From: Sphingomonas hominis
GTDB taxonomy: Bacteria; Pseudomonadota; Alphaproteobacteria; Sphingomonadales; Sphingomonadaceae
Direction: 5' to 3'
DNA length: 64,000 nucleotides
NCBI RefSeq assembly: GCF_013328205.1
Contig: NZ_JABULH010000001.1
Coordinates: 62,001 to 126,000 of the forward strand
The notes under the pieces are model-generated. The model worked only from the letters and a program-made list of their open reading frames with translations. It searched no databases and had not been told where the DNA came from. Position numbers and translations under genes: made by a program. This document shows, one piece after another, positions 26,452-34,280 of the stretch; the stretch's first letter is position 1, and each line of letters starts with the position of its first letter.

Positions 26452-27956
26452 GCCTCGTCGTCGTCGCCGCCGAACGCGCGCTTGATCAGATCGTCGGTTG
26501 AGGGGTCGAAGTCCCCGCCACCCTTCGCCGCCGCCTTGGCCATTTCCTTGCCCAGCTCGACGCCGAACTGGTCGAACGAGTTGATGCCCAGCAGCACACC
26601 GTTCACGAACACGCGGTGCTCGTAGAAGGCGATCAGCGCGCCGAGCGTACGTGCATCCAACCGGTCGAGCAGCAACGTCGACGACGGCCGATCGCCGGGA
26701 TAGGCGCGCGCGGGATCGTCGGGGTTGGCGCGCCCCTTCATCAGCGCGGCACCCTGCGCGAAGGCGTTGAGCAGCAGGTTCTTGTGATGATCCTCCGGCA
26801 AGGTATCGCCCGCCTCGATCACCGCCAGGAACTCGACGGGTACCAGATGCGTGCCCTGGTGAAGCAGCTGGAATACCGCGTGCTGCGCGTCGGTGCCGAC
26901 GCCGCCCCAGGTGATCGGCGCGGTCGGGCGCCCGACCGGCTTGCCGTCGATCGTCACACCCTTGCCGTTCGACTCCATCTCTAGCTGCTGGAGGTAGCTC
27001 GGCAGCAGCCGCAGCCGCTCGTCATAGGCGAAGGGCGCGCGCGTCTCGGCGTGGCGCACCTGCGTGTAGTAAAGGTCGGCGAAGGCGCCGAGCGCGGGCG
27101 CGTTCTCGTGCAGCGCGGACAGGCGGAAATGGCGGTCCATCTCGGCCGCGCCTTCCAGCAGTTCCTCGAACTGGTCCCAGCCGAGCTTGATCGCGGCGGG
27201 AAAGCCGATCGACGACCACAGCGAATAGCGCCCGCCGACCCCCTCGCCGAACGGCACCACGCGCGTCTCGTCGACGCCCCATTCGATCGCCTTGTCGGGC
27301 GCGGCGGTGACCGCGACGACGCGGCCGTACGGATCCTCGACGCCCGCGCCCTCCATCCAGGCGATGACGCTCTCTGCGTTCATCATCGTCTCGGTGGTAG
27401 TGAAGGTCTTGGACGCGACCACCAGCAGCGTCGTCGCCGGATCGAAGCGCTCGAACACGTCGTCGAGCGCCATGCCATCGACGTTCGAGACGATCGCCAC
27501 GTCGTAGCGATCGAAGTCGCGCCCGAGCGCGTCGACCAGCAGGTGCGGCCCCAGCGCCGATCCGCCGATCCCGACGTGAAGGATGTGGTTGACCGGCCCG
27601 AACGCTTCCGCCTCGATCGCGTCGATCAGCGCGCGCATCCGCGCGTGATAGGCGCCGGCGCGCGCGACCGAGTCCGGGTTGCCCTCACCGCGCTCTGCGG
27701 TGTGCTCGACCGGGCGGTCCTCGGTCACGTTGACGTGCGCGCCGGAGAACATCGCCTCGCGCTTGCCCGCCAGATCGCTCTCCTTGGCGAGCTGCTCGAA
27801 AGCGGCGATCATCTCGGGCGTCAGATGCGTCTTCGCCCAGTCGAAGTGGATGCCCGCGACGTCGAGCGTCAGCCGCTTCAACCGCGCCGGATCGGCGGCG
27901 AATAGCGCCTCCAGCCGTTCCTGCGGCAGTGCCTCGATCGTTGACCAGTCAGCCAT
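26448..27956 (-). CDS. pgi: glucose-6-phosphate isomerase
   Basis: A 502-residue cytosolic enzyme interconverting glucose 6-phosphate and fructose 6-phosphate. Signatures seen are VGIGGSALGPHLLVDAL, VASKTFTTTETMMNAE, GGRYSLWSSIG (PGI signature 1), MESNGKG with the catalytic Glu, HQGTHLVPVEF, and INSFDQFGVELGK (signature 2). It is somewhat shorter than the 549-residue E. coli enzyme, as usual in this group. It is divergent from lepB. Confidence 0.96.
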   Translation of the reverse strand: MADWSTIEALPQERLEALFAADPARLKRLTLDVAGIHFDWAKTHLTPEMIAAFEQLAKESDLAGKREAMFSGAHVNVTEDRPVEHTAERGEGNPDSVARAGAYHARMRALIDAIEAEAFGPVNHILHVGIGGSALGPHLLVDALGRDFDRYDVAIVSNVDGMALDDVFERFDPATTLLVVASKTFTTTETMMNAESVIAWMEGAGVEDPYGRVVAVTAAPDKAIEWGVDETRVVPFGEGVGGRYSLWSSIGFPAAIKLGWDQFEELLEGAAEMDRHFRLSALHENAPALGAFADLYYTQVRHAETRAPFAYDERLRLLPSYLQQLEMESNGKGVTIDGKPVGRPTAPITWGGVGTDAQHAVFQLLHQGTHLVPVEFLAVIEAGDTLPEDHHKNLLLNAFAQGAALMKGRANPDDPARAYPGDRPSSTLLLDRLDARTLGALIAFYEHRVFVNGVLLGINSFDQFGVELGKEMAKAAAKGGGDFDPSTDDLIKRAFGGDDDEA

Positions 27957-28086
27957 TGTCTCTCATCCCACTTCGATCATCCGTCGTGCGCCCGAACGGG
28001 CGAGCCGCGCCAAGGGTCCGGCGCCTGGAACAGTCGTCCCGAAACCGCCGCTTGACGCGCACCGCCGCTTGCGCGACCGGGCAGTC

Positions 28087-28902
28087 ATGGCCACCAGCAC
28101 CCCCGCGGGCAAGACCGCAGCGTCCGAGACCAAGGAAACGCTACGCTTCCTGCTCAAGCTCGCGTTGTTCGTCTTCATCCTGCGCTCGTTCATCTTCGCG
28201 CCTTTCTCGATTCCCTCGGAATCGATGCTGCCACGCCTGCTGATTGGCGATTACCTGTTCGTGTCAAAGTGGAATTACGGCTATTCGCGCTGGTCGCTGC
28301 CGTTCGGTTTGCCCTTGATCCCGGGGCGCATCTTCGCGTCCGACCCGACGCGCGGCGATACGGTGGTGTTTCGCAGCATGGAGCCCGACGACCACGACGT
28401 GATCAAGCGCGTGATCGGCCTGCCTGGCGACACGATCCAGATGCGCCGCGGGCAGCTGTTTCTCAACGGCAAGGCCATCCCGAAACAGCGCATCGCCGAT
28501 TTCATCGTGCCGATCACGCCCAATTTCACCGAGGACAAGTGCGGCACGCAATTCCAGGACGTCAGCGCGGACAATCAGCCGATCTGCCGCTACCCGCAGT
28601 TCCGTGAAACGCTGCCCGGCGGCCGCAGCTACCGCGTGCTCGACCAGGAATATATCGCGATCGCCGACGACACGCCGGTTTACCGCGTACCCGCGGGCAA
28701 CGTGTTCCTGATGGGCGACAACCGCGACGACAGCGCCGACAGCCGCTTCGCGCCACCCGAGGGGATGGGCTACATTCCGATGGAGCGGATCGAGGGCAAG
28801 GCGATCGTCAATTTCTGGTCGACCGACGGCTCGGCCGAGTGGATCAAGCCGTGGACCTGGGTGTCGGCGGCGCGGTGGAGCCGCATCGGGGAGGGCTTTT
28901 GA
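28087..28902 (+). CDS. lepB: signal peptidase I
   Basis: A 271-residue inner-membrane serine protease that removes signal peptides. One transmembrane segment is at about 20-42 (FLLKLALFVFILRSFIFAPF). The catalytic Ser is about residue 46 in IPSESMLPR, and the general-base Lys about 106 in DVIKRVIGLPGD. Later boxes include FLMGDNRDDSADSR. ATG 28087 follows the divergent gap with pgi; the longer upstream frame is antisense to pgi. It overlaps rnc. Confidence 0.95.
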   Translation: MATSTPAGKTAASETKETLRFLLKLALFVFILRSFIFAPFSIPSESMLPRLLIGDYLFVSKWNYGYSRWSLPFGLPLIPGRIFASDPTRGDTVVFRSMEPDDHDVIKRVIGLPGDTIQMRRGQLFLNGKAIPKQRIADFIVPITPNFTEDKCGTQFQDVSADNQPICRYPQFRETLPGGRSYRVLDQEYIAIADDTPVYRVPAGNVFLMGDNRDDSADSRFAPPEGMGYIPMERIEGKAIVNFWSTDGSAEWIKPWTWVSAARWSRIGEGF

Positions 28903-29594
28903 GCGACCTCGCCGATTGGATCGAGGCGCGGCTCGGCTATCGCCCGCTCGAGATCGCGCCATTTGAGCGAGCGCTGACGCACTCGAGCCACGCCGGCGAC
29001 AGTTACGAGCGGCAGGAATTCCTCGGCGACCGCGTGCTCGGCCTGATCATGGCGGAGTGGCTGTACGAAACGTTCCCCGACGAGCCCGAGGGTAATTTGT
29101 CGAAGCGGTTCAACGCGCTCGTCACCGGCTCGGTCTGCGCCGCGGTGGTGCGCGACCTGGGTGTCGCGCCCTACCTGCGGCTCGGCAAGCAGGCGCGCGA
29201 CGACGGCGCGGCGGGCAGCGACAATGTGCTGGGCGACGTGATGGAGGCGCTGCTCGGCGCGCTCTACCGCGAGCGCGGGCTGGATGCCGCGCGCGACGTC
29301 GTCCGCCGTCTCTGGGCCGACCGCATCCACGCCGGTGCCGCCGCGCCGCAGCATCCCAAGTCCGCGCTGCAGGAATGGGCCGCCGCCAACCGCCGTGCGA
29401 CCCCGGCGTACGAGGTGACCGACCGCTCGGGTCCAGGCCACGCGCCGCGCTTCACCGTGCGCGTCGCGGTCGGCAAGGACGAGACCAGCGCGGTTGGCGC
29501 GAGCAAGCAGGAGGCGGAGACCGCCGCCGCCGCCGCCCTGCTCGCGGCGTTGCAGGAGCAGGTGCCGCCGGCCAAGCGCCGTCGCCGCGGATAG
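28899..29594 (+). CDS. rnc: ribonuclease III
   Basis: A 231-residue double-strand RNA nuclease. The catalytic signature ERQEFLGDRVLGL has Glu40 and Asp44; GSDNVLGDVMEALLGALY gives the second acidic cluster. The C-terminal dsRNA-binding domain covers about 150-220 (HPKSALQEWAAANRR and VGASKQEAETAAAAALL). The start is taken as TTG 28899, overlapping the lepB stop and preceded by GGGGAGGG; an in-frame ATG at 28839 lies inside lepB. lepB-rnc is a classic pairing. Confidence 0.94.
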   Translation: MSDLADWIEARLGYRPLEIAPFERALTHSSHAGDSYERQEFLGDRVLGLIMAEWLYETFPDEPEGNLSKRFNALVTGSVCAAVVRDLGVAPYLRLGKQARDDGAAGSDNVLGDVMEALLGALYRERGLDAARDVVRRLWADRIHAGAAAPQHPKSALQEWAAANRRATPAYEVTDRSGPGHAPRFTVRVAVGKDETSAVGASKQEAETAAAAALLAALQEQVPPAKRRRRG

Positions 29595-29604
29595 GACACC
29601 TCCA

Positions 29605-29688
29605 CGTCACCCCGGACTTGATCCGGGGTCCCGCTTCCTTGTGCCGGTAGATAAATAGCGGAATTCTGGCTCAAGGCCGGGATGACGT
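29605..29688. repeat. dispersed inverted repeat, locus 5
   Basis: The left arm is GTCACCCCGGACTTGATCCG followed by GGGTCCCGCT, the right arm is GGCTCAAGGCCGGGATGACG. It lies between rnc and the EthD gene. Confidence 0.75.
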
Positions 29689-29817
29689 AAGGGCGCGCGA
29701 GCATCATGGCCCGTTCGCGCTCCCTTGCCGCTTGCGCCTCCAAAAGGTTACGACACCGCTCGGAGCCGTCACGCCGCCGAGCGCGTAGATGATCGGCCAG
29801 CCAAAGGAGCGCGCTAT

Positions 29818-30123
29818 ATGGTGACCATGACCGTCGTCTATCCCTATGACGCCGACAAGCCGTTCGACGAGGCCTATTACGCCAGCCACCACATGCCGCT
29901 GGTGAAGGAGATCTGGGGCGACGCGGTGACGGGCACCACCGTCTATCACGCGCTTGCCGGGCTGTCGGGCGAGCCGGCCTTTTCGACCATCGCGCAGGTC
30001 GAGTTCGCGTCGATGGAAGCGTTCCAGCAGGCGATGGCGAACCCGCGCTCGGCCGAGGTCAACGCCGACATCCCGAACTTCTGCGGCGTGACACCGACAT
30101 TCCAGCTCAGCCGTCGGGCGTGA
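29818..30123 (+). CDS. EthD family protein
   Basis: A 101-residue ferredoxin-like-fold protein from ATG 29818, preceded by AAAGGAG. The EthD pattern is visible: VYPYDADKPFDEAYYASHHM near the N-terminus, with the conserved HHMPLVKE, and IAQVEFASMEAFQQAM in the middle. Members act in small-molecule degradation or as dimeric binding proteins. It overlaps the hydrolase gene by four bases, so both are probably parts of one small catabolic unit. Confidence 0.87.
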   Translation: MVTMTVVYPYDADKPFDEAYYASHHMPLVKEIWGDAVTGTTVYHALAGLSGEPAFSTIAQVEFASMEAFQQAMANPRSAEVNADIPNFCGVTPTFQLSRRA

Positions 30124-31013
30124 TCCCCGCATGGTCGCCACCCGCCGATAGCGGGATCACGGTCCACGACGTCGCCGCGAATGGGCTGACGTTCGAAGTG
30201 GCGGAGGCGGGCGAGGGCGATCACCTCGCGCTCTGCCTCCACGGCTTTCCCGAGCTCAACTTCTCGTGGCGCTACCAGATGCCGCTCTTGGCAGAGATGG
30301 GCTACCGCGTCTGGGCACCCAACCAGCGCGGCTATGGCGCGTCGTCGCGACTGGAAGGTGTCGAGCAGTACAGCGCCGATCGCATCGTCGCCGACGCCGC
30401 CGCGCTGTTCGACGCGAGCGGCGCGGCCAAGCTGACGCTGGTGGCGCATGACTGGGGTGGGGCGATCGCTTGGATGTTCGCGATCAATCGGGTGCGGCCG
30501 GTGGAGCGATTGGTGGTAATGAACCTGCCGCACCCGATCTGCTTTGCCGAAGCGTTGAAGCATTGGCCGCAGCGGCGGCGCAGCTGGTACATGGCGGCGT
30601 TTCAGCTGCCGTGGCTGCCCGAACGAGCGATGACCGCCAAAGATGCCGCCGCGGTTCGGCACGCGTTTCGCGGCATGGCGGTCGACAAGGCGCGCTTTCC
30701 CGACGAGGTGCTCGACGTCTATGCGGCGGCGGCGCAAGCCCCGGGTGCTGCCACCGCGATGATCAACTGGTACCGTGCCGCCGCGCGCCACCGCGACGCG
30801 ATGAAGCTGCGCAACGGCGGGCGGGTCGAGGTGCCCACGCTGATCGTCTGGGGTGAGGAGGACAGCGCACTCGGGCTGGAGACGCTGAACGGCACCGAGC
30901 GGTTCGTATCCGACCTGACGATCCGACGGTTGCCCGGCGTGTCGCATTGGGTGCAGCAGGAAGCGCCCGAGGCGGTCAACGCGATCCTCGCCGACTGGCT
31001 GCCGCGCGCCTGA
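30120..31013 (+). CDS. alpha/beta hydrolase, epoxide-hydrolase-like
   Basis: A 297-residue protein from GTG 30120. The oxyanion segment HGFPELNFSWRYQMPLL is at about 41-57. The nucleophile elbow is VAHDWGGAIAW, so the nucleophile is Asp, as in epoxide hydrolases and haloalkane dehalogenases. The second acid lies in WGEEDSALG and the catalytic His in GVSHWVQQEAPE. Substrate is unknown. It follows the EthD gene with a stop-start overlap, which supports a shared pathway. Confidence 0.9.
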   Translation: MIPAWSPPADSGITVHDVAANGLTFEVAEAGEGDHLALCLHGFPELNFSWRYQMPLLAEMGYRVWAPNQRGYGASSRLEGVEQYSADRIVADAAALFDASGAAKLTLVAHDWGGAIAWMFAINRVRPVERLVVMNLPHPICFAEALKHWPQRRRSWYMAAFQLPWLPERAMTAKDAAAVRHAFRGMAVDKARFPDEVLDVYAAAAQAPGAATAMINWYRAAARHRDAMKLRNGGRVEVPTLIVWGEEDSALGLETLNGTERFVSDLTIRRLPGVSHWVQQEAPEAVNAILADWLPRA

Positions 31014-31021
31014 GCGCATCC

Positions 31022-31097
31022 CTCGTCATCCCGAACCTGATCCGGGATCCCGCTTTCTTGACCCGAAAGCAGGAGGAGCGGGGCGCCGGATACGACG
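31022..31097. repeat. dispersed inverted repeat, locus 6
   Basis: The left arm is CGTCATCCCGAACCTGATCC followed by GGGATCCCGCT; the right arm, GGCGCCGGATACGACGAG, is decayed. It lies between convergent genes and abuts a terminator. Confidence 0.68.
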
Positions 31098-31131
31098 AGG
31101 GGGAGCGGACCCTAATGGCTCCGCTCCCCCT
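31098..31131 (-). terminator. strong hairpin terminator of the outer-membrane barrel gene
   Basis: A perfect 12-base stem (AGGGGGAGCGGA with TCCGCTCCCCCT) has a 10-base loop. It lies 46 bases beyond the stop of the minus-strand gene at 31177 and could act in both directions for the convergent hydrolase gene. Confidence 0.75.
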
Positions 31132-31176
31132 TATGTTCGCGCGCTACACAACCGGCGCGGGTCTTCGATCAGGTGA

Positions 31177-31818
31177 TCAGAAGTGCGTCACGATGCCCAG
31201 CGTCGGGCGGAAGCTGTGCACCCAGCCGAACGACGACACTTCGCCGCGCAGGCGGAAGCCCGCGTTGCCGGTCAGGCCGCCCAGGCCGATGTCCTTCGGG
31301 CCGACTTCGAAGCCGACGCCGTAGGTGACGTCGTCGAAGTCGCGGTCCGTGTTCACGCGCTTGTCGAAGTTGACCCACTGGTAGCCGACCTTGCCGTAGA
31401 ACAGGCCGCTCTCACCCGCGCGGAAGCCGAAGCGGCCGGCGGCGCCGTACTGCCAATCGATGTCGCCCGACACGCCCTTGGCGACGTTGCCCTCAGCGCC
31501 GATGAAGAAAGCGTTCAGCGGCACGTTGAAGCCGACCAGACCCTCGACCAGCGAACCGTTCAGCTTGTTGCGACGATCGACCTGCGGGATGCCGGCCGAG
31601 TTGCTCTCGCTGTCGAACTGCTCCCAACCGCCGCGGATCGCGAAATACGGGTCAAAGCCGAACGCCTTGGTGCCGTCGGGCGCGGTCGCCGTGTCGGTGG
31701 TGGTCGTCTGACCGTAGGTGGTGTCGGTGGTCGACGGGTAGGACGCGTCCTGCGCGAAGGCGGGGGCGGCGACGAGAGCGGACACGGCAACGGCCGTCGC
31801 AAGAACGAGCTTACGCAT
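31177..31818 (-). CDS. outer-membrane beta-barrel protein
   Basis: A 213-residue protein starting at ATG 31818. The signal peptide is about 1-22 (ALVAAPAFAQ). A Thr/Asp-rich linker covers about 25-50. Alternating hydrophobic beta strands follow, for example YFAIRGGWEQF, NAFFIGAEGNVA and GLFYGKVGYQWVNF, and the last residue is Phe (GIVTHF), the usual C-terminal signal for barrel insertion. It resembles small OmpA/opacity-type barrels. Its own strong terminator follows. Confidence 0.88.
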   Translation of the reverse strand: MRKLVLATAVAVSALVAAPAFAQDASYPSTTDTTYGQTTTTDTATAPDGTKAFGFDPYFAIRGGWEQFDSESNSAGIPQVDRRNKLNGSLVEGLVGFNVPLNAFFIGAEGNVAKGVSGDIDWQYGAAGRFGFRAGESGLFYGKVGYQWVNFDKRVNTDRDFDDVTYGVGFEVGPKDIGLGGLTGNAGFRLRGEVSSFGWVHSFRPTLGIVTHF

Positions 31819-32206
31819 GATGAACCTCGGTATAGTTTTATCTGTTTATCGGGGGTCGCCGCCCGATCAGCAGCGTACCCGAGGTCCACGTAACCGGCGG
31901 ATGTGAACAGGGTTGCGCAAATCGACCGCTCGCCGCCGACTAAATCGCGACTGTGGCCGGAACGACACGCTTTCTTGCGAGAGGATGAACGAGGCTGCCA
32001 CAAAGCTGCCGCACCGTCGAGGCCGTGCCACAAAGCCGCCGCACCGCGCCATGTTCCGCCTTGCTCGCCAACGTGCGGTGAGAGGCAGCGATGCGGCCGC
32101 ACCCGAGTCGATTCCGCACCCACACCCGCAGTCAAAGCGCAGTCGTGCCCGCCGCGGTGTCGATGGCGACCCTGTTCGCTGACCCCCATCGCGCCGCCGC
32201 TGTGGG
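31819..32206. other. gene-free gap
   Basis: No supported gene. It holds a 20-base direct repeat with one mismatch (GCCACAAAGCTGCCGCACCG near 31997 and a second copy 33 bases later), and should include the promoter of the outer-membrane barrel gene at its left end. Plus-strand frames crossing it continue antisense through the HNH gene and are not convincing. Confidence 0.5.
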
Positions 32207-32539
32207 TCAGCGCGCGCGCCTGGTCGGCGCGTGGAAGTCGGGCGGCTTGTCCGCGATCCAGCGTAGGAAGCGCTGCATCACCGGCAGCTCGCGTATCGCA
32301 TCCAGCGTCCCCGCGACCGCCAGCGCGCGATTGTCGGCGGCGGCGTGGATCGCGCGGTGGCAGATCGGGTGCACCGGCTCGGTATGCGTGCCGCCCTCGC
32401 TCTTGGGGACGACATGGTGCCACTCGACCTTCACGCCCAGCGGCCGGCCGCACAAGGCGCACGCTGGCGGCGGTGCCGCGCGGGCGACCAGCGCCTCGGC
32501 CTCCGCCAACCCCGCCTTGCGCTTCACCCGTCCCGCCAC
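32207..32539 (-). CDS. HNH endonuclease
   Basis: A 110-residue protein from GTG 32539, with AGGGAGG upstream at good spacing. The zinc-binding pair CALC (Cys 27 and 30) precedes the HNH core WHHVVPKSEGG (His 41-42), and C..H residues in HPICHRAIH (60-65) complete the beta-beta-alpha metal fold. HNH proteins nick or cut DNA, and serve in phage packaging, restriction or repair. The neighbour upstream is terminase-small-subunit-like, as in phage packaging modules. No other phage genes are present. Confidence 0.82.
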   Translation of the reverse strand: MAGRVKRKAGLAEAEALVARAAPPPACALCGRPLGVKVEWHHVVPKSEGGTHTEPVHPICHRAIHAAADNRALAVAGTLDAIRELPVMQRFLRWIADKPPDFHAPTRRAR

Positions 32540-32617
32540 CGATCCTCCCTGATGCTGCCGAGACAGACGCGCGGTGCGGTGCGCGGGTTGCATCGCCTGT
32601 TCGCGGTATCGGCGCAG

Positions 32618-32649
32618 GGCGGAAGGTCACGAAAGTCACACCCCTACGC
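32618..32649. repeat. AAGGTCAC direct-repeat element, distant copy 5
   Basis: GGCGGAAGGTCACG is followed by AAAGTCACACCCCTACG. The first octamer is perfect and the second has a one-base change and a shorter spacing. It is 29 kb from the cluster at 3.2-3.7 kb and lies between the HTH and HNH genes. Confidence 0.55.
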
Positions 32650-32711
32650 ATGTGCGCGCGCGCGAGGACGTTCCGGGCGGTCGCCTGCGACGCGGGTTTC
32701 ACGGCGGTGCC

Positions 32712-33305
32712 TCACGTCGCGTCCCGATCGTCCCTCGGCTCCTCGGGAAAGAAGTCCTCCACCATCACCGGCACCATCTCGCACGCGTGATCGCCGAGCG
32801 TGCCGAGCGAGCGTTGGAACGTGCCGCGCGCGGCATCGGTCATCGCCTCGAACCCGTCCCAGCGGTCGCCCGGCTTGCCCGCGGGCAATAGATGCTGGAG
32901 CAGGAAGACGAGCAGGCGATCGCTCGGCTCGCGCGTCGTCTGGACGAGTTGGCCGTCCTTCCACACCTCGCGGACAGTACCGCGCGTCGCGCGCTCGAAC
33001 GCGAGTGTCGTCAGCCGCACCGTCGCGATCTTGAGCGCCTGATCCCAGGTACGCGCAAAGCCCTCCGCATCGGGCCGCGCGCGCAGGCGATAAGCGGAGC
33101 GCGACGAGACGCCCGCCTCCTGACACGCCGCGCTGACCGAACCCGTCTCTGCCAGTACGACCAGAAAGGTCCGCTGCCGCTCAGCGGTCCAGCCATCGGC
33201 GCGCACGCGGACGGGAACGGGCGGGGGCAGCGGCAGGTCGGTGACGTTGTCGTGGGTTCGGTCGTGTTCGGGCGAACGAGCGGCGGCGGATCGGCGGGCG
33301 GCCAT
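32712..33305 (-). CDS. HTH protein resembling phage terminase small subunit
   Basis: A 197-residue protein starting at ATG 33305. A disordered Pro/Arg-rich N-terminus (1-38) precedes a helix-turn-helix (about 44-76) with ETGSVSAACQEAGVSSRSAY, then FARTWDQALKIA. The segment REVWKDGQLVQTTREPSDRL followed by LLVFLL matches the usual pattern of terminase-small-subunit-like proteins. No large terminase is near, so it may be a domesticated or stranded phage gene or a chromosomal regulator. It is followed by an AAGGTCAC repeat and the HNH gene. Confidence 0.7.
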   Translation of the reverse strand: MAARRSAAARSPEHDRTHDNVTDLPLPPPVPVRVRADGWTAERQRTFLVVLAETGSVSAACQEAGVSSRSAYRLRARPDAEGFARTWDQALKIATVRLTTLAFERATRGTVREVWKDGQLVQTTREPSDRLLVFLLQHLLPAGKPGDRWDGFEAMTDAARGTFQRSLGTLGDHACEMVPVMVEDFFPEEPRDDRDAT

Positions 33306-33368
33306 GTGTGTGCTCCGTGTGAGAGGAGCGCGAGGAGGTATGCGGGGAAGGGGCGTGTAGGACAGGTG

Positions 33369-33749
33369 CTAAAAAGGTGTGTCGTCTAAGTCCTTTAAAA
33401 CGGCGTCTAATGCCTTATCAGCACCTTTAGCGTAGCGCCATGCTGCGTTGTACAATTGATTTAGAAGCTGCCAAAAGTTAGGAACACCAAATATGCTGGT
33501 TTCTTGATCTACTAAAGTCTCATCGGTGAAACCATCGACATACTCATCCGCGTTGTCGAATAGTGAAACGCTCACCACTGGACCACCTAACTCATTTTCA
33601 CTTTTACTAAGTTTAACGATATATCCGCCCAAATGAGCGGTGGGCAGGCTTTCTTGCCAGCCTGTAAGTTGCCAATGCACCATACCATTGGAAGTATTCT
33701 CGTATAGCTTCCGAGCCAAGGTAGCATATTTAGTTATGTGGTCAGCCAT
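33369..33749 (-). CDS. orphan protein of AT-richer cassette, second gene
   Basis: A 126-residue soluble, acidic protein starting at ATG 33749. No domain is recognised. Visible features are an aromatic-rich middle (MVHWQLTGWQESLP, HLGGYIVKLSKSENE), VVSVSLFDNADEYVDGF, and a C-terminal helix (PNFWQLLNQLYNAAWRYAKG) with an acidic end (DAVLKDLDDTPF). Its start overlaps the 3' end of the preceding gene by eight bases, so the two are coupled. Base composition is far more AT-rich than the surroundings, a sign of transfer. Confidence 0.78.
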   Translation of the reverse strand: MADHITKYATLARKLYENTSNGMVHWQLTGWQESLPTAHLGGYIVKLSKSENELGGPVVSVSLFDNADEYVDGFTDETLVDQETSIFGVPNFWQLLNQLYNAAWRYAKGADKALDAVLKDLDDTPF

Positions 33750-34269
33750 TTGCAGGTCCTTCGGTTAAACCGTTTTGAACCGTAAGTAGTAACTCATAGT
33801 TCCTTCTTATTATTGCGGAAACCTTCACCGTCTCGGGGTAATCAGACTTCCCCGAAAGAGCAGCCTCTACTTTGTCACAAAAAGCATTCATTTGATTTAT
33901 TGCCTTTTGCAAATCTATACGGCTTTGGTTTGCAAGAGGCACGTTGGCCAAGTTGATCCGGATGAACGCTCTTCTAGCATCTTCGTAGCTATCTAGCGCA
34001 TCCCTCCATGCATTATTGCCGATATGACGCTTGGTGATATCTAGTGCGTAGAGGGCTTCTGAAATATCGCGAGAGGTATCCTGCTCAGAAACTCTCGCTT
34101 TAAATTCCTTCACGGCATTAATGGCTAGGTCGGCTGACGTAGTCGCCAGCCGAGCCTGTTTGAAGGTAATATATAGGCCCCACAAAGTGAGTGGTAAGCC
34201 GATAATGCCTAGTATAAGTCCATACGCTCCAACAGCAGCCGAGTTGGCAGGGTCGAAGAGCCAAGGCAC
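33742..34269 (-). CDS. orphan membrane protein of AT-richer cassette, first gene
   Basis: A 175-residue protein from GTG 34269. AAGGAG lies seven bases upstream and overlaps the nrdB stop codon, so translation is coupled to nrdB. One transmembrane helix is at about 13-36 (VGAYGLILGIIGLPLTLWGL); the rest is a helical, charged cytoplasmic region with coiled-coil character (INAVKEFKARVSEQD, ALDSYEDARRAFIRINL). No named family is recognised. Codon use is AT-rich compared with flanking genes. With the next gene it makes a two-protein module of unknown function, possibly membrane sensing or defence. Confidence 0.78.
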   Translation of the reverse strand: MPWLFDPANSAAVGAYGLILGIIGLPLTLWGLYITFKQARLATTSADLAINAVKEFKARVSEQDTSRDISEALYALDITKRHIGNNAWRDALDSYEDARRAFIRINLANVPLANQSRIDLQKAINQMNAFCDKVEAALSGKSDYPETVKVSAIIRRNYELLLTVQNGLTEGPANG

Positions 34270-34280
34270 TTATTGGCTCC

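Noticed and set aside
31903-32790. Plus-strand open frame across the HNH gene region
   Set aside because: Antisense to the HNH gene, Arg/Pro/Ser-rich, with no domain.
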